Shown: positions 1 to 7,257, counted from the stretch's first letter. The stretch: 28,960 nucleotides of DNA from Vibrio sp. 10N.286.49.B1 (GCF_002873335.1 NZ_MCUW01000002.1:1-28960); one strand, 5' to 3'. Made by a program: numbers and translations. Notes: generated by a model not told the origin, from the sequence alone.

Positions 1-2
1 GG

Positions 3-71
3 TTTCGTAATCTTGCCCTGAGAAGTAGGGTGAATGAAGTTGATCATCATTTTATTTTGATGATGAAGTGA
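3..71 (+). other. Possible 3' end of an upstream plus-strand gene
   Basis: One plus-strand frame is open from the window edge for 22 codons and ends in TGA at 69-71, about 30 bases before a strong hairpin terminator. This could be the tail of a gene lying to the left. The stretch is too short to identify, and a 22-codon open frame occurs easily by chance. Confidence 0.2.
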
Positions 72-102
72 TTCTTACGGCTATTGGTTGAATCGAAGGC
101 AG

Positions 103-143
103 AAAAAAGCGAGTAAAGGGTTTCACCTTTTACTCGCTTTTTT
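103..143. terminator. Bidirectional rho-independent terminator after wecA
   Basis: GCGAGTAAA at 109-117 pairs with TTTACTCGC at 129-137. The stem is flanked by six A on the left (103-108) and six T on the right (138-143), so it can stop transcription in both directions. It lies 35 bases past the minus-strand wecA stop and would also serve any plus-strand gene entering from the left. Confidence 0.85.
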
Positions 144-177
144 CGTTTATACGGCCAGTTTTCTTGTTTAGAACTGA

Positions 178-1254
178 CTACCTTTCAGCGAACGCCTGCG
201 ATTCAGGCTTTCCCAGTTTTTGTCTGATGAAGCGTGTTACCTTAAAGATGTGTGATAAGCACAATGCATAGGAGATAAAGCAAGCAATGAAGCCGTAGAA
301 CATAACTGGCTCTGGAATTTGTGCTATTTCACCATAAATACCAAACCCGGTTAGCAAGGCCGCTAGGCTACAAATAGCGAGTAGCGTCTGGCGAGAGCTT
401 AACCCTAAACGTTGGCAAATATGATGAAAGTGTTCACGGTCTGGTTTGAACGGTGAATCACCACGGCGTACACGTCGAATCATGATGGCTGCCATATCCA
501 TTAGTGGCAAGGCAATGAGCCAAAGCGCTGTTACTGGGCGCATGATGGTGCCGCTTTCGCCTTGACTGCTGCTCAGCAGTAACCAAATGACAGTGAAACC
601 AATCATCATACTGCCCGCGTCACCCATGAACACTTTACGTTCTCGGCCGAGTAAGCCAAGGTTCATACCAATGTATGGAATGGCCGCCACAATAAAGATA
701 AGGCACAGTAACCCAAGTCCGTGATGGTTTTCTTGATACAGCAAAAAGGCCAGTGCACTAAAGGAAACAATAGCCAACCCGCCTAATAGCCCATCAATGC
801 CGTCGACCATATTGAAGGCGTTGATCGCCCCAATGACGCCGAGTACTGTAATGAGTACCGCAAAGCCGCCTAATTCGGTGTGACCTAAGCCAAACATGTT
901 GCCTAAGGTGTGCAACTCTAATTCAGCAAAGTACATCATCGCTAACGAAAGCAGTGCTTGGCACAGCATCCTAGCTTTAAAGCTGATGTCGTATTTGTCA
1001 TCAAACGCCCCAAGAACGGTGAGTGCGCAGATAGAAAATAGAAACAGGAGTGCATCATCAATCGGTACATCAAACAGCAATACGGTTATCGTCACGGTCG
1101 CGCATATCGCAATGCCGCCGACCAGTGGAATCGTGCCTTGGTGGTGCTTTCTGGCATTGGGTTTATCGACTAAGCCAATACGCTTGGCAAACCGACGAGC
1201 AAAGAAGAGCGTAACAAACGCGGTGATAAAGACGAAGCCTAAGGTTGTAATCAT
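178..1254 (-). CDS. wecA: Undecaprenyl-phosphate alpha-GlcNAc-1-phosphate transferase (WecA-type), copy 1
   Basis: A polytopic inner-membrane enzyme that transfers GlcNAc-1-phosphate from UDP-GlcNAc to undecaprenyl phosphate, the first step of many O-antigen and common-antigen glycans. The 358-residue product carries the expected family motifs: an aspartate cluster DDKYD at 85-89, NAFNMVDGIDGL at 145-156, MGDAGS at 210-215 and the cytoplasmic HFHH at 275-278. Its hydrophobic profile fits about ten or eleven membrane spans. The start is uncertain: ATG at 1254 is used here, but GTG at 1263 is in frame and neither has a strong ribosome binding site. A hexamer tandem repeat lies only 12-21 bases further upstream, so its leader is unusual. 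A paralogue lies just upstream on the same strand. Substrate choice between GlcNAc and another HexNAc cannot be read from sequence. Confidence 0.93.
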   Translation of the reverse strand: MITTLGFVFITAFVTLFFARRFAKRIGLVDKPNARKHHQGTIPLVGGIAICATVTITVLLFDVPIDDALLFLFSICALTVLGAFDDKYDISFKARMLCQALLSLAMMYFAELELHTLGNMFGLGHTELGGFAVLITVLGVIGAINAFNMVDGIDGLLGGLAIVSFSALAFLLYQENHHGLGLLCLIFIVAAIPYIGMNLGLLGRERKVFMGDAGSMMIGFTVIWLLLSSSQGESGTIMRPVTALWLIALPLMDMAAIMIRRVRRGDSPFKPDREHFHHICQRLGLSSRQTLLAICSLAALLTGFGIYGEIAQIPEPVMFYGFIACFISYALCLSHIFKVTRFIRQKLGKPESQAFAER

Positions 1255-1274
1255 GTTAGCCACTGAGTTAAATA

Positions 1275-1322
1275 AGTTTTAGTTTTAGTTTTAGTTTTAG
1301 TTTTAGTTTTAGTTTTAGTTTT
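1275..1322. repeat. Eight tandem AGTTTT hexamers in the wecA copy 1 leader
   Basis: Eight perfect consecutive copies of AGTTTT (read on the plus strand) lie between the probable promoter and the start codon of the minus-strand wecA gene. On the coding strand the unit is AAAACT. The array is noncoding for wecA, so copy-number change would alter leader length and spacing rather than reading frame. Confidence 0.97.
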
Positions 1323-1389
1323 ACCGCACAGATGATAACCGGATATGGCATAAATATGAAGTGAAATGCCTATCTATGAATGGTTAAGT

Positions 1390-1395
1390 ATTATA
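1390..1395 (-). promoter_or_regulatory. Candidate -10 box for wecA copy 1
   Basis: The minus strand reads TATAAT here, a perfect sigma-70 -10 hexamer. No good -35 box lies 16-18 bases upstream. If used, the transcript would start near 1383 and carry the whole hexamer array within a leader of roughly 120-130 bases. Weak evidence, listed because it fixes where the repeat would lie. Confidence 0.3.
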
Positions 1396-1464
1396 GAAAG
1401 GCATTGAATGTTATATAGTTTATACGTTGTCGGGATATCGTACTACTCAGGGACATGAACCCTT

Positions 1465-2595
1465 TTACTGTATGGTGTAGTTTAACATTCTATTTTTCTT
1501 TCTCATGACGCGAATATACGCGGTAATACGGAATGCCTTTGTCAACATCCAGTAGTAAATGCTAAAGATAAAAAGAAACAGATAAAACATGACGCTTTCC
1601 GCGACGCCTGCACTTTCACCTATGATACCGATCAATACACAGCTGGTCGCAATAAGGGCGATGAGGCACAAGGTCTGACGTGAGCTGAAACCGATGCGCT
1701 GGAAGATATGATGTAAGTGCCCCCTATCTGGGCTCATCGGTGACTGGCCTTTTCTGATTCGGCGAACCATGATCGCCACCATATCCATAAGGGGAACAGC
1801 GATCAGCCATAATGCGGTGACTGGGCTAATACTCGCAAGGGCTTCATTATAATATGTCGCGTTGCTTGGGCTGAGAGTACTAGTGACCAGAGGATTGCTG
1901 GTTTGAGTGAGTGTAAACAGTAACCATATTGCAGCAAACCCAATCACCATGCTGCCCGCATCGCCCATAAATAAGCGGTAATTTCGGCCAAAAACACCTA
2001 AGTTAAAGGCCAGGTAAGGCAATAATGCGGCGATGAACATAAAACACAATAGCGTATGGGCGGTGTTGCCTTGCAGGTAGAATAAGACGGCAAGACCACT
2101 AAATGTGATTAATGCTAGCGTGCCCAACAACCCATCAATCCCGTCAACCATGTTAAAAGCGTTAATCGCACCAATAACGGCGATCATCGTCATTGGAATG
2201 GCCAGCCATTCCAATTGCACCACGCCTAATCCAAACGCATCGCCAAAGGTGATGAGTTTTACGTCGGTAAAAAAGCCCACCAATACAGCCAACCCGGCTT
2301 GAATGCATAAGCGAGAACGACAAGAAAGATCAAAGCGATCATCAAGCACGCCTGTGACTAATAGCACTAGTATCGTGAAAACGAGTAGGGATTGATGGGG
2401 GATAAACTTGGGAAACAATAGCAACGCCAAGCAAAGCACTAGACCGATGGATAGGCCGCCAATGAGCGGTATCTGCCCACTGTGACGTTTACGATTGCTG
2501 GGGTTGTCCACCAAGCCTACTATCGGGGCGATACGGTGGGATGCAATGAGCACGAAAAACGTGCTCACAAAGATGCCGATCATTTGCCAAGCCAT
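1465..2595 (-). CDS. Undecaprenyl-phosphate GlcNAc-1-phosphate transferase family protein (WecA paralogue), copy 2
   Basis: A second complete polyprenyl-phosphate N-acetylhexosamine-1-phosphate transferase of 376 residues, clearly paralogous to the downstream gene. It keeps all signature motifs: DDRFD at 85-89, NAFNMVDGIDG at 146-156, FMGDAGS at 209-215 and HLHH at 293-296. It differs by an extra polar loop of about 20 residues near 225-248, rich in Ser, Thr and Asn, placed before the conserved PVTALWLIA segment. The start is ATG at 2595, with a weak TAGG just upstream. The two copies share strand and order but are about 210 bases apart, and the second has its own leader, so they may be separately expressed. 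Sequence alone does not show whether this copy uses GlcNAc or another UDP-HexNAc. Confidence 0.9.
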   Translation of the reverse strand: MAWQMIGIFVSTFFVLIASHRIAPIVGLVDNPSNRKRHSGQIPLIGGLSIGLVLCLALLLFPKFIPHQSLLVFTILVLLVTGVLDDRFDLSCRSRLCIQAGLAVLVGFFTDVKLITFGDAFGLGVVQLEWLAIPMTMIAVIGAINAFNMVDGIDGLLGTLALITFSGLAVLFYLQGNTAHTLLCFMFIAALLPYLAFNLGVFGRNYRLFMGDAGSMVIGFAAIWLLFTLTQTSNPLVTSTLSPSNATYYNEALASISPVTALWLIAVPLMDMVAIMVRRIRKGQSPMSPDRGHLHHIFQRIGFSSRQTLCLIALIATSCVLIGIIGESAGVAESVMFYLFLFIFSIYYWMLTKAFRITAYIRVMRKKNRMLNYTIQ

Positions 2596-3289
2596 AACCT
2601 ATCCAACTGTCCGTGTTAAGAGGGGGTGCAATTAAGATCTATCTGTTTGTATTCACCGTTTATAGCTTTGCTGCCTCAATCCCGTTGGGTTTGAGGTTAT
2701 TTGATTCACACTGACGAAGTGAGTCATTGAACGATGCCCGTTTATATTTCTATTATTTTTTGTCATGTGTCATTCGATTATGACTAAGCATCGTTAAGCT
2801 ATAGTGGGCTGATTAAATATTGATCGGATCTCGTTCGTTTACAAGTGATCGTTCCGCTTGGTGGAGCAACAACTCTAAATGTAAATGTTTGAATAGTAAT
2901 GTTTAGCATGTGAGGTTTGGGTCTTGATTCATATTGAAAAAAGATAAGAGTGATTAGTTATTTTGAGATAAAGATCACTAATTGTAGATTTGGCATGGCT
3001 AGCGTTAGGCCCCTTGCACGGCAAAAAAGCTTTTTGTCTTGTGTATTTTTTATAGGGACGCTGAGTTAACCGTCCTACCCTTTGAGATAGAAGGATAGTA
3101 AACCGTAATTTAATGAGTAAAGTACCAGTGATTACAAGATGGTTTACAAAGTAGGCAGAACACGCTTCGTTAGATTCTATTTTCTTCTACGCTCATTGCT
3201 ACGTATTTAAATAAACCATTCATTCAGTTGGGCTGATTACTCGATGGTTGACTGAAAGTATTGTGACAGCCCATGGCGTAGGAGCTCAC
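2596..3289. other. Long intergenic region between divergent wecA paralogue and hydrolase
   Basis: Roughly 690 bases with no convincing gene on either strand. It must carry the promoters of both divergent flanking genes, although no clean sigma-70 pair stands out. It holds a good hairpin at 2674-2696 and is otherwise AT-rich, with several weaker inverted repeats such as GTCAT/ATGAC around 2761-2783 and GGACG/CGTCC around 3056-3076. A small RNA is possible but not demonstrable by eye. Confidence 0.5.
2674..2696. other. Intergenic hairpin
   Basis: CCTCAATCCC at 2674-2683 pairs with GGGTTTGAGG at 2687-2696 across a 3-base GTT loop: nine pairs with one T-T mismatch. On the plus strand it is followed by TTATTT, a poor terminator tail. 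It lies about 80 bases upstream of the minus-strand wecA paralogue, in its probable leader. Role unknown. Confidence 0.45.
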
Positions 3290-4255
3290 ATGCTGTTCAT
3301 TACCAATCGAATTCCCAACCAATCCGCGCGTTCTAAAAAGAACCGTGCCATTTCTTTTAATTATCAAAATACCGACATCTCCAAATGGCTTTATTTTTGC
3401 GAGCGCCGCGGCCAGGGGGACTATGTTGAAGTGCTGTCAGAAATTTTATTTGCTAAGCTCAAGGCATTGCCCGATGAAACTCAGATTCTATTTTACCTGC
3501 ATGGGTTTAATAACAATATGGAACCGGACGTCTTTGAGCGCGCCGCTGAACTGCAAACGTTGCTCGATCAGCAGCAAAAAGGCTTGGTTTTAGTCGTACC
3601 GATTATTTGGCCGTGTGATGATGATCATGGTGCTGCCTTAGTGGATGATTATTGGGATGACCAAAAAGCGGCCGATCATTCAGGTGTTGCTTTTGCGCGT
3701 TTGTTTTATAAATTTGATGTGTGGCGCCACGGCAGCGAGCAACAACAGTTTCCCTGTTTGAAGCGCATGAATGTGTTGGCGCACTCCATGGGCAATCGCG
3801 TATTAAAAAACGCCATGAAATCTTGGGTAGAGGATGAGCGCTTAGGGGGAATGCCACAACTGTTTAGAAACGTGTTTATGGTCGCGGCGGATGTGGAAAA
3901 CCACTGCTTGCAAGAAGAGGAACCTGGCCGGCACATTATCGATGCTAGCAAAAATGTACTCGTATTTTATGCCAGTGATGACTTAGCGATGTCGGCATCG
4001 AAAGTGGCTAACCTGAAAAATATCACCGCATCCCGCCGCTTGGGTATGACTGGGCCAGAAAACTTAGCGCTATTGCCGAAAAAGGTGTATGAGTTTGACT
4101 GCGATGGTTTTAATAATCGCTTTGATTACCCTGCTGGGCATAGCTACTTTTTAACTGATAAGAAAGGCAATATCAGCCCAATTATTCAGACGATGTATGA
4201 GGCGATAAAAACCGGTCGAGTCAGTGGTGATAAAAGCCAACGACTTGATGGCTGA
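3290..4255 (+). CDS. Alpha/beta hydrolase of the DUF900-like type
   Basis: A predicted cytoplasmic serine hydrolase of 321 residues with unknown substrate. The nucleophile elbow is the AHSMGNR segment with Ser166, and a beta strand plus oxyanion segment (ILFYLHGFNNN) begins near residue 66. Plausible triad partners are Asp230 or Asp231 in FYASDD and His284 in PAGHSYF. The HSMGNR form resembles the DUF900 esterase/lipase group. A longer frame opens at TTG 3248, but ATG 3290 is preferred because AGGAG lies seven bases before it (3277-3283 region) and the first residues then fit the family start. No signal peptide is evident. It stands alone on the plus strand, followed by a hairpin terminator, so it is probably a single-gene unit. 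Confidence 0.8.
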   Translation: MLFITNRIPNQSARSKKNRAISFNYQNTDISKWLYFCERRGQGDYVEVLSEILFAKLKALPDETQILFYLHGFNNNMEPDVFERAAELQTLLDQQQKGLVLVVPIIWPCDDDHGAALVDDYWDDQKAADHSGVAFARLFYKFDVWRHGSEQQQFPCLKRMNVLAHSMGNRVLKNAMKSWVEDERLGGMPQLFRNVFMVAADVENHCLQEEEPGRHIIDASKNVLVFYASDDLAMSASKVANLKNITASRRLGMTGPENLALLPKKVYEFDCDGFNNRFDYPAGHSYFLTDKKGNISPIIQTMYEAIKTGRVSGDKSQRLDG

Positions 4256-4280
4256 CTAGGACCTTATTCGCGTCCTAGTC
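4254..4280 (+). repeat. Perfect inverted repeat at the hydrolase stop codon
   Basis: GACTAGGAC at 4254-4262 pairs perfectly with GTCCTAGTC at 4272-4280 around a nine-base loop. It overlaps the stop codon of the hydrolase but lacks a T tract, so it is a 3'-end hairpin rather than a standard terminator. Confidence 0.6.
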
Positions 4281-4298
4281 ATAGTCATTTAACCCTAA

Positions 4299-4337
4299 CC
4301 AGGCATTGTTCATCGATGGGTTAATGTCTGGCTTTTT
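4299..4337 (+). terminator. Rho-independent terminator after the hydrolase gene
   Basis: CCAGGCATT at 4299-4307 pairs with AATGTCTGG at 4323-4331 with one mismatch, followed by C and five T (4332-4337). A competing TTAACCC/GGGTTAA pairing overlaps it. Placement 45 bases after the hydrolase stop supports its role. Confidence 0.6.
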
Positions 4338-4367
4338 AAGTGGTTTTGGCTACCTTCAAAGGCGCCG

Positions 4368-4598
4368 TTAGTCTGGCATCGCTCGTCGCATTTGATCTGC
4401 ATTCTTAAAAAACCAAAATGATCCTAAGCAAAAGAAAAGTGTGCAAAGCGAAGCTAGGATAATTTGGATATTTTCCGTGACCAATAGCATGGCAATGGCA
4501 GCGAGGGCCAAGGCTATGACGATAAATTCAACAAAGCGGCCAGCACCTTTGTTTTTATGGCGAAATGAAGCGTAGCGAAGTGTGAGTGACAATCCCAT
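4368..4598 (-). CDS. Small two-helix membrane protein of unknown function
   Basis: I do not recognise this 76-residue protein. After a basic N-terminal segment of about 20 residues (several Arg, Lys and His), it shows two adjacent hydrophobic stretches at roughly 24-40 and 45-66, separated by a short polar turn, and a charged C-terminal tail. This fits a helical hairpin in the inner membrane with the basic N-terminus in the cytoplasm. The start at ATG 4598 has a modest GGGA upstream. It is a single minus-strand gene convergent with the hydrolase. Codon use looks normal for the window, which supports it being real, but no function can be assigned. Confidence 0.6.
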   Translation of the reverse strand: MGLSLTLRYASFRHKNKGAGRFVEFIVIALALAAIAMLLVTENIQIILASLCTLFFCLGSFWFFKNADQMRRAMPD

Positions 4599-4964
4599 AT
4601 TAGTTACATTCCCAATATTGATGACGACCGCTTATCCTTGAGGTCTGTCTATTTTAATCTTTGATCAAGTTACTTGGTTATTCATAATGAACATTATAAG
4701 GATACGGCAGGGAGTATAATTTTATTAAACGCGGATTTTAAAAGTGGAATGAAGCTCTAATTTACAAGGCTATCAATAAGTGTGAGTGCGCATAATAAAA
4801 CTTATTAATAAGTTTGGGATATACGAAAAAAACGGAAGCACCTCAGTTACGCGGAATATAACGTGCTTCATCGGATGAACGCTAAAGTGAAGATTGGTTT
4901 GATGTGGTTATTACAGAAAAGGGCGGATCAGTGCCCAATTTCTATGTGAGTTATTGGCTACGTG
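4599..4964. other. Gene-free spacer
   Basis: About 365 bases, AT-rich, without a credible gene. It holds the promoter region of the small membrane protein at its left end and the terminator of the next minus-strand gene at 4826-4869. Nothing else stands out. Confidence 0.5.
4826..4869 (-). terminator. Rho-independent terminator for the 4965-5246 gene
   Basis: On the minus strand GAAGCAC and GTGCTTC (plus-strand 4863-4869 and 4835-4841) form a seven-pair stem, with an inner GTTA/TAAC pairing in the loop, followed by CG and seven T (plus-strand A run 4826-4832). It lies about 95 bases past the stop of the minus-strand hypothetical gene. Confidence 0.65.
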
Positions 4965-5246
4965 TTACCAATGCAAGTCGAGGTCCTGACCTATTAATGC
5001 GTTTTGATCGTGCTCAGGTATCGTCTGCCAGCTTGCTAAAATTCGCACGACTTCTGAATCGTCGACAGGTTTACTGATGACTTTATTTTTGGTTTTTAAC
5101 TCTAGTGAATATTGTCCTTGAGCTTTTGCGGCTGTGGTGTTTTGCCATTGATTTTTTGAAGTGGTAAACGTTTGTATTGGTCCCCAGGCGAGGGCAAAGC
5201 GTGTGTTAGGCAATTCTAGCCAAAGTGTCAGAGAGCTGCAGTCCAT
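4965..5246 (-). CDS. Small hypothetical protein
   Basis: I do not recognise this 93-residue protein. It looks soluble, begins MDCSSLTLWLELPNTRF, is fairly rich in Trp, Gln and Lys, and has no signal peptide or membrane segment. A longer frame begins at ATG 5297, but the internal ATG at 5246 is preferred. It is preceded by AAGGAAGG four bases upstream, and the candidate promoter at 5313-5341 would start transcription only about nine bases before 5297. With a promoter, binding site and terminator all in place it is likely an expressed single-gene unit. Function unknown. Confidence 0.55.
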   Translation of the reverse strand: MDCSSLTLWLELPNTRFALAWGPIQTFTTSKNQWQNTTAAKAQGQYSLELKTKNKVISKPVDDSEVVRILASWQTIPEHDQNALIGQDLDLHW

Positions 5247-5312
5247 AAACCTTCCTTGATAGCAGTAACTTATAAGCATCTGTGACAGGCACGCCATCAG
5301 TGCACTATTGTA

Positions 5313-5341
5313 ATTGTAATTTAGTGTTGCAGTTTTGTTAA
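5313..5341 (-). promoter_or_regulatory. Candidate sigma-70 promoter for the small hypothetical gene
   Basis: On the minus strand TTAACA (5336-5341) and TACAAT (5313-5318) are separated by exactly 17 bases. Transcription would begin near 5306, giving a leader of about 60 bases to the ATG at 5246. Confidence 0.45.
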
Positions 5342-5411
5342 TTTATCGTGTTTGTTATGTGTTGTCTAGCCATAGTGATTTTGTATATCAACGGCCACCT
5401 ATCTTTCTATT

Positions 5412-5451
5412 GTCATCCCTGCGCAGGCATTACGGTGGCGTGGGGAATGAC
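5412..5451. repeat. Degraded copy of the GTCATCCCTGCGCAGG palindromic repeat
   Basis: GTCATCCCTGCGCAGG at 5412-5427 matches 26576-26591 exactly over 16 bases. The opposite arm appears displaced, as GGGAATGAC at 5443-5451, so the palindrome is imperfect here. This kind of dispersed element is common in vibrio genomes. Confidence 0.6.
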
Positions 5452-5682
5452 GGGGCTGCGGGGAAGACGGTGGTGTAAGGAATAATGAGGGTGTGGTGAA
5501 TGGCTGTGTTGTAGGGGGGATAAGGTTGTGGGGAACAGTTAGAGCTTTGGTCATTGCGTGGGAAAGTTGAATTTTAGTATGAGGAATTGCGATCGAGTAC
5601 GTATAGCGTTGTGCCTTGGATTGAGTTGATTTGAATATGCGAGAAAGTACCAACTAATGTTAAGCCGATGAAAGGGACACCG

Positions 5683-7056
5683 ATGCAAAAAACAGACAAA
5701 CCTATTCCGTTAGTTCCCGATGTTTACGTGGTTCACCATGGTGGGAAAAACACCGTGACGGGTTCTTGTCATGAGATGATGATAGGGCAAGATTCAATAC
5801 TGATTGATTGTGGTTTATTTCAAGGTGAAGACGCTGGTGGAAAACGTTTAGACATTGAGTTCAGCATCAAAAAGGTGAGAGCGTTAGTGCTCACTCACGC
5901 CCACATTGATCATATCGGGAGGCTGCCTTGGTTATTGGCCACTGGGTTTCGTGGTCCTATCTATTGCACTCAAGCAACAGCTCACTTGGTGCCTCTGATG
6001 CTAGAGGATGGCCTAAAACTTCAATTAGGGCTGAAGCGTTATCAAAGAACACGCATTCTCGACCTTGTTAGTAAGCACTTATGCCCTGTGAGTTACGGCA
6101 CATGGATACCAGTGAAAGCCCCAAACAGTACGTATTTCACTTACCTTCGCTTTAACCCTGCAGGCCATATTCTTGGAAGTGCGTACGTGGAGGCTAAGCT
6201 CCCAAACCATGAGGTAGCGGTATTTTCAGGTGATTTGGGGCCCAGCAATACGCCGTTGTTACCGGATCCAGTGCCGCCCAAGCGAGCCGACTACCTGTTC
6301 TTGGAAAGTACTTATGGTGACAAAGACCATGAAAGCATTGCCACTCGAAGTGAGCGATTACTTACTTTGATTAACAAAAGCTTGCAGAACGGCGGTGCGA
6401 TTATTATTCCTGCTTTTAGTGTCGGTCGTACGCAAGAATTGCTGTTTGATATTGAATCTTTGCTGCATTCTCACAACTTGAATGCACAACTGCCTATTAT
6501 TATCGATTCTCCTATGGCTGCCAAAGTCACTAATGCGTACAAACAGTATCGGAAACTGTGGAGTAAAGAGGCCAAAAGAAAGCATGCGCAGGGGCGTCAT
6601 CCTCTTAATTTTCAACAGCACGTGGTTATTGATGACCATCGAGCACATCTAAAACTGGTTAATCGACTTGCCTCAACCGGGGAGCCGGCCATAATCATTG
6701 CCGCATCGGGCATGTGCCAAGGCGGACGAGTGATGAACTACCTGCAAGCCCTGTTACCAGATGCGAGAACGGACGTCATATTTACCGGTTATCAGGCAAA
6801 GGGGACGCTAGGAAGAGCATTACAACAAAGCGCCCCAACGGTCTTGATTGATGAAAATGAAATAACGGTTAATGCGAGTATCCATACTATGTCGGGCTAC
6901 TCTGCGCACGCTGGTCAGAGTGATTTGGTTAACTTCGTAAAAGGTTCGGATATGGGGCTAAAGCAATTGCATTTGATTCATGGCGAAGAGAGGTGTAAGC
7001 AAGCACTGATTAAGGAAGTGACTCGCATTCTTCCATCGACTAAACTTATCAGTTAG
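5683..7056 (+). CDS. rjg: MBL-fold beta-CASP exonuclease/mRNA 3'-end processing factor homologue (rjg-like)
   Basis: A metallo-beta-lactamase-fold nuclease of the beta-CASP group, predicted to act on RNA. The 457-residue product has the metal-binding HAHIDH at 72-77, His162 in PAGHILGSA, Asp184 in FSGDLG, ESTYGD at 208-213, the beta-CASP segment PAFSVGRTQE from about 243, SGMCQGG near 342-348, and the terminal histidines His409 (SAHAG) and His433 (LIHGEE). Together these complete the two-zinc site. ATG 5683 is chosen over ATG 5668 because AAAGGGA lies six to seven bases upstream. In Vibrio cholerae the gene rjg, described as an mRNA 3'-end processing factor homologue, marks the right border of the O-antigen region. 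I identify this gene with it by family and context. Here the polysaccharide operon lies on its 3' side. Confidence 0.88.
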   Translation: MQKTDKPIPLVPDVYVVHHGGKNTVTGSCHEMMIGQDSILIDCGLFQGEDAGGKRLDIEFSIKKVRALVLTHAHIDHIGRLPWLLATGFRGPIYCTQATAHLVPLMLEDGLKLQLGLKRYQRTRILDLVSKHLCPVSYGTWIPVKAPNSTYFTYLRFNPAGHILGSAYVEAKLPNHEVAVFSGDLGPSNTPLLPDPVPPKRADYLFLESTYGDKDHESIATRSERLLTLINKSLQNGGAIIIPAFSVGRTQELLFDIESLLHSHNLNAQLPIIIDSPMAAKVTNAYKQYRKLWSKEAKRKHAQGRHPLNFQQHVVIDDHRAHLKLVNRLASTGEPAIIIAASGMCQGGRVMNYLQALLPDARTDVIFTGYQAKGTLGRALQQSAPTVLIDENEITVNASIHTMSGYSAHAGQSDLVNFVKGSDMGLKQLHLIHGEERCKQALIKEVTRILPSTKLIS

Positions 7057-7218
7057 ATGCATGATTAAGCTTGTCATTCGTCAACGTGAGAAGGGTTCGC
7101 GCTTGGCCGCTATCTCAGGTACAATTTCCACTATTTTCTCTGAGTTTGAAGGTGCTAGTGCTGTTGAGTACATTGGCGCTGGGTAATACAGAGTGTACGG
7201 TTTATAACATCGCTGGAT

Positions 7219-7257
7219 TAGTTGCCTTTGGGGGTGTGACCTAAGGGCGGTAGCGTG
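7219..7257 (+). promoter_or_regulatory. JUMPstart leader with ops element (RfaH recruitment site)
   Basis: GGCGGTAGCGTG at 7246-7257 is a perfect match to the ops element, where paused RNA polymerase recruits the antiterminator RfaH. The preceding bases loosely follow the longer JUMPstart consensus (TAGTTG, then AAGGGCGGTAGCGTG). It lies 37 bases before rmlB, so the whole downstream polysaccharide operon should depend on RfaH for full-length transcription. The promoter must lie upstream, within about 7060-7215, but I cannot fix its boxes; TATAAC at 7203-7208 is one weak -10 candidate. Confidence 0.92.

Larger units (their letters stand above)
5247..5682. other. Gene-free region upstream of the beta-CASP gene
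   Basis: About 435 bases without a supported gene. It contains the candidate minus-strand promoter at 5313-5341, a degraded copy of a palindromic repeat at 5412-5451, and a strongly G-rich, C-poor stretch at about 5433-5535 with five runs of four or more G. A minus-strand frame at 5399-5653 is open but its Pro/Thr/Ser-rich translation simply mirrors this skewed composition. Confidence 0.5.

Noticed and set aside
896..1282. Plus-strand open frame opposite wecA copy 1
   Set aside because: It lies antisense to a gene with complete family motifs and shows no protein-like pattern of its own.
1275..1322. Hexamer array as a possible CRISPR
   Set aside because: The units are six bases long and contiguous, without spacers.
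3603..3951. Minus-strand open frames opposite the hydrolase
   Set aside because: Antisense shadows of a gene with a clear nucleophile elbow and start site.
4254..4280. Perfect nine-pair inverted repeat as the hydrolase terminator
   Set aside because: No T tract follows; the hairpin at 4299-4337 with five T is the better terminator, so this one is listed only as an inverted repeat.
5399..5653. Minus-strand open frame of 84 codons
   Set aside because: Its Pro/Thr/Ser-rich translation reflects the G-rich plus strand and part of a palindromic repeat. It has no ribosome binding site or family resemblance.
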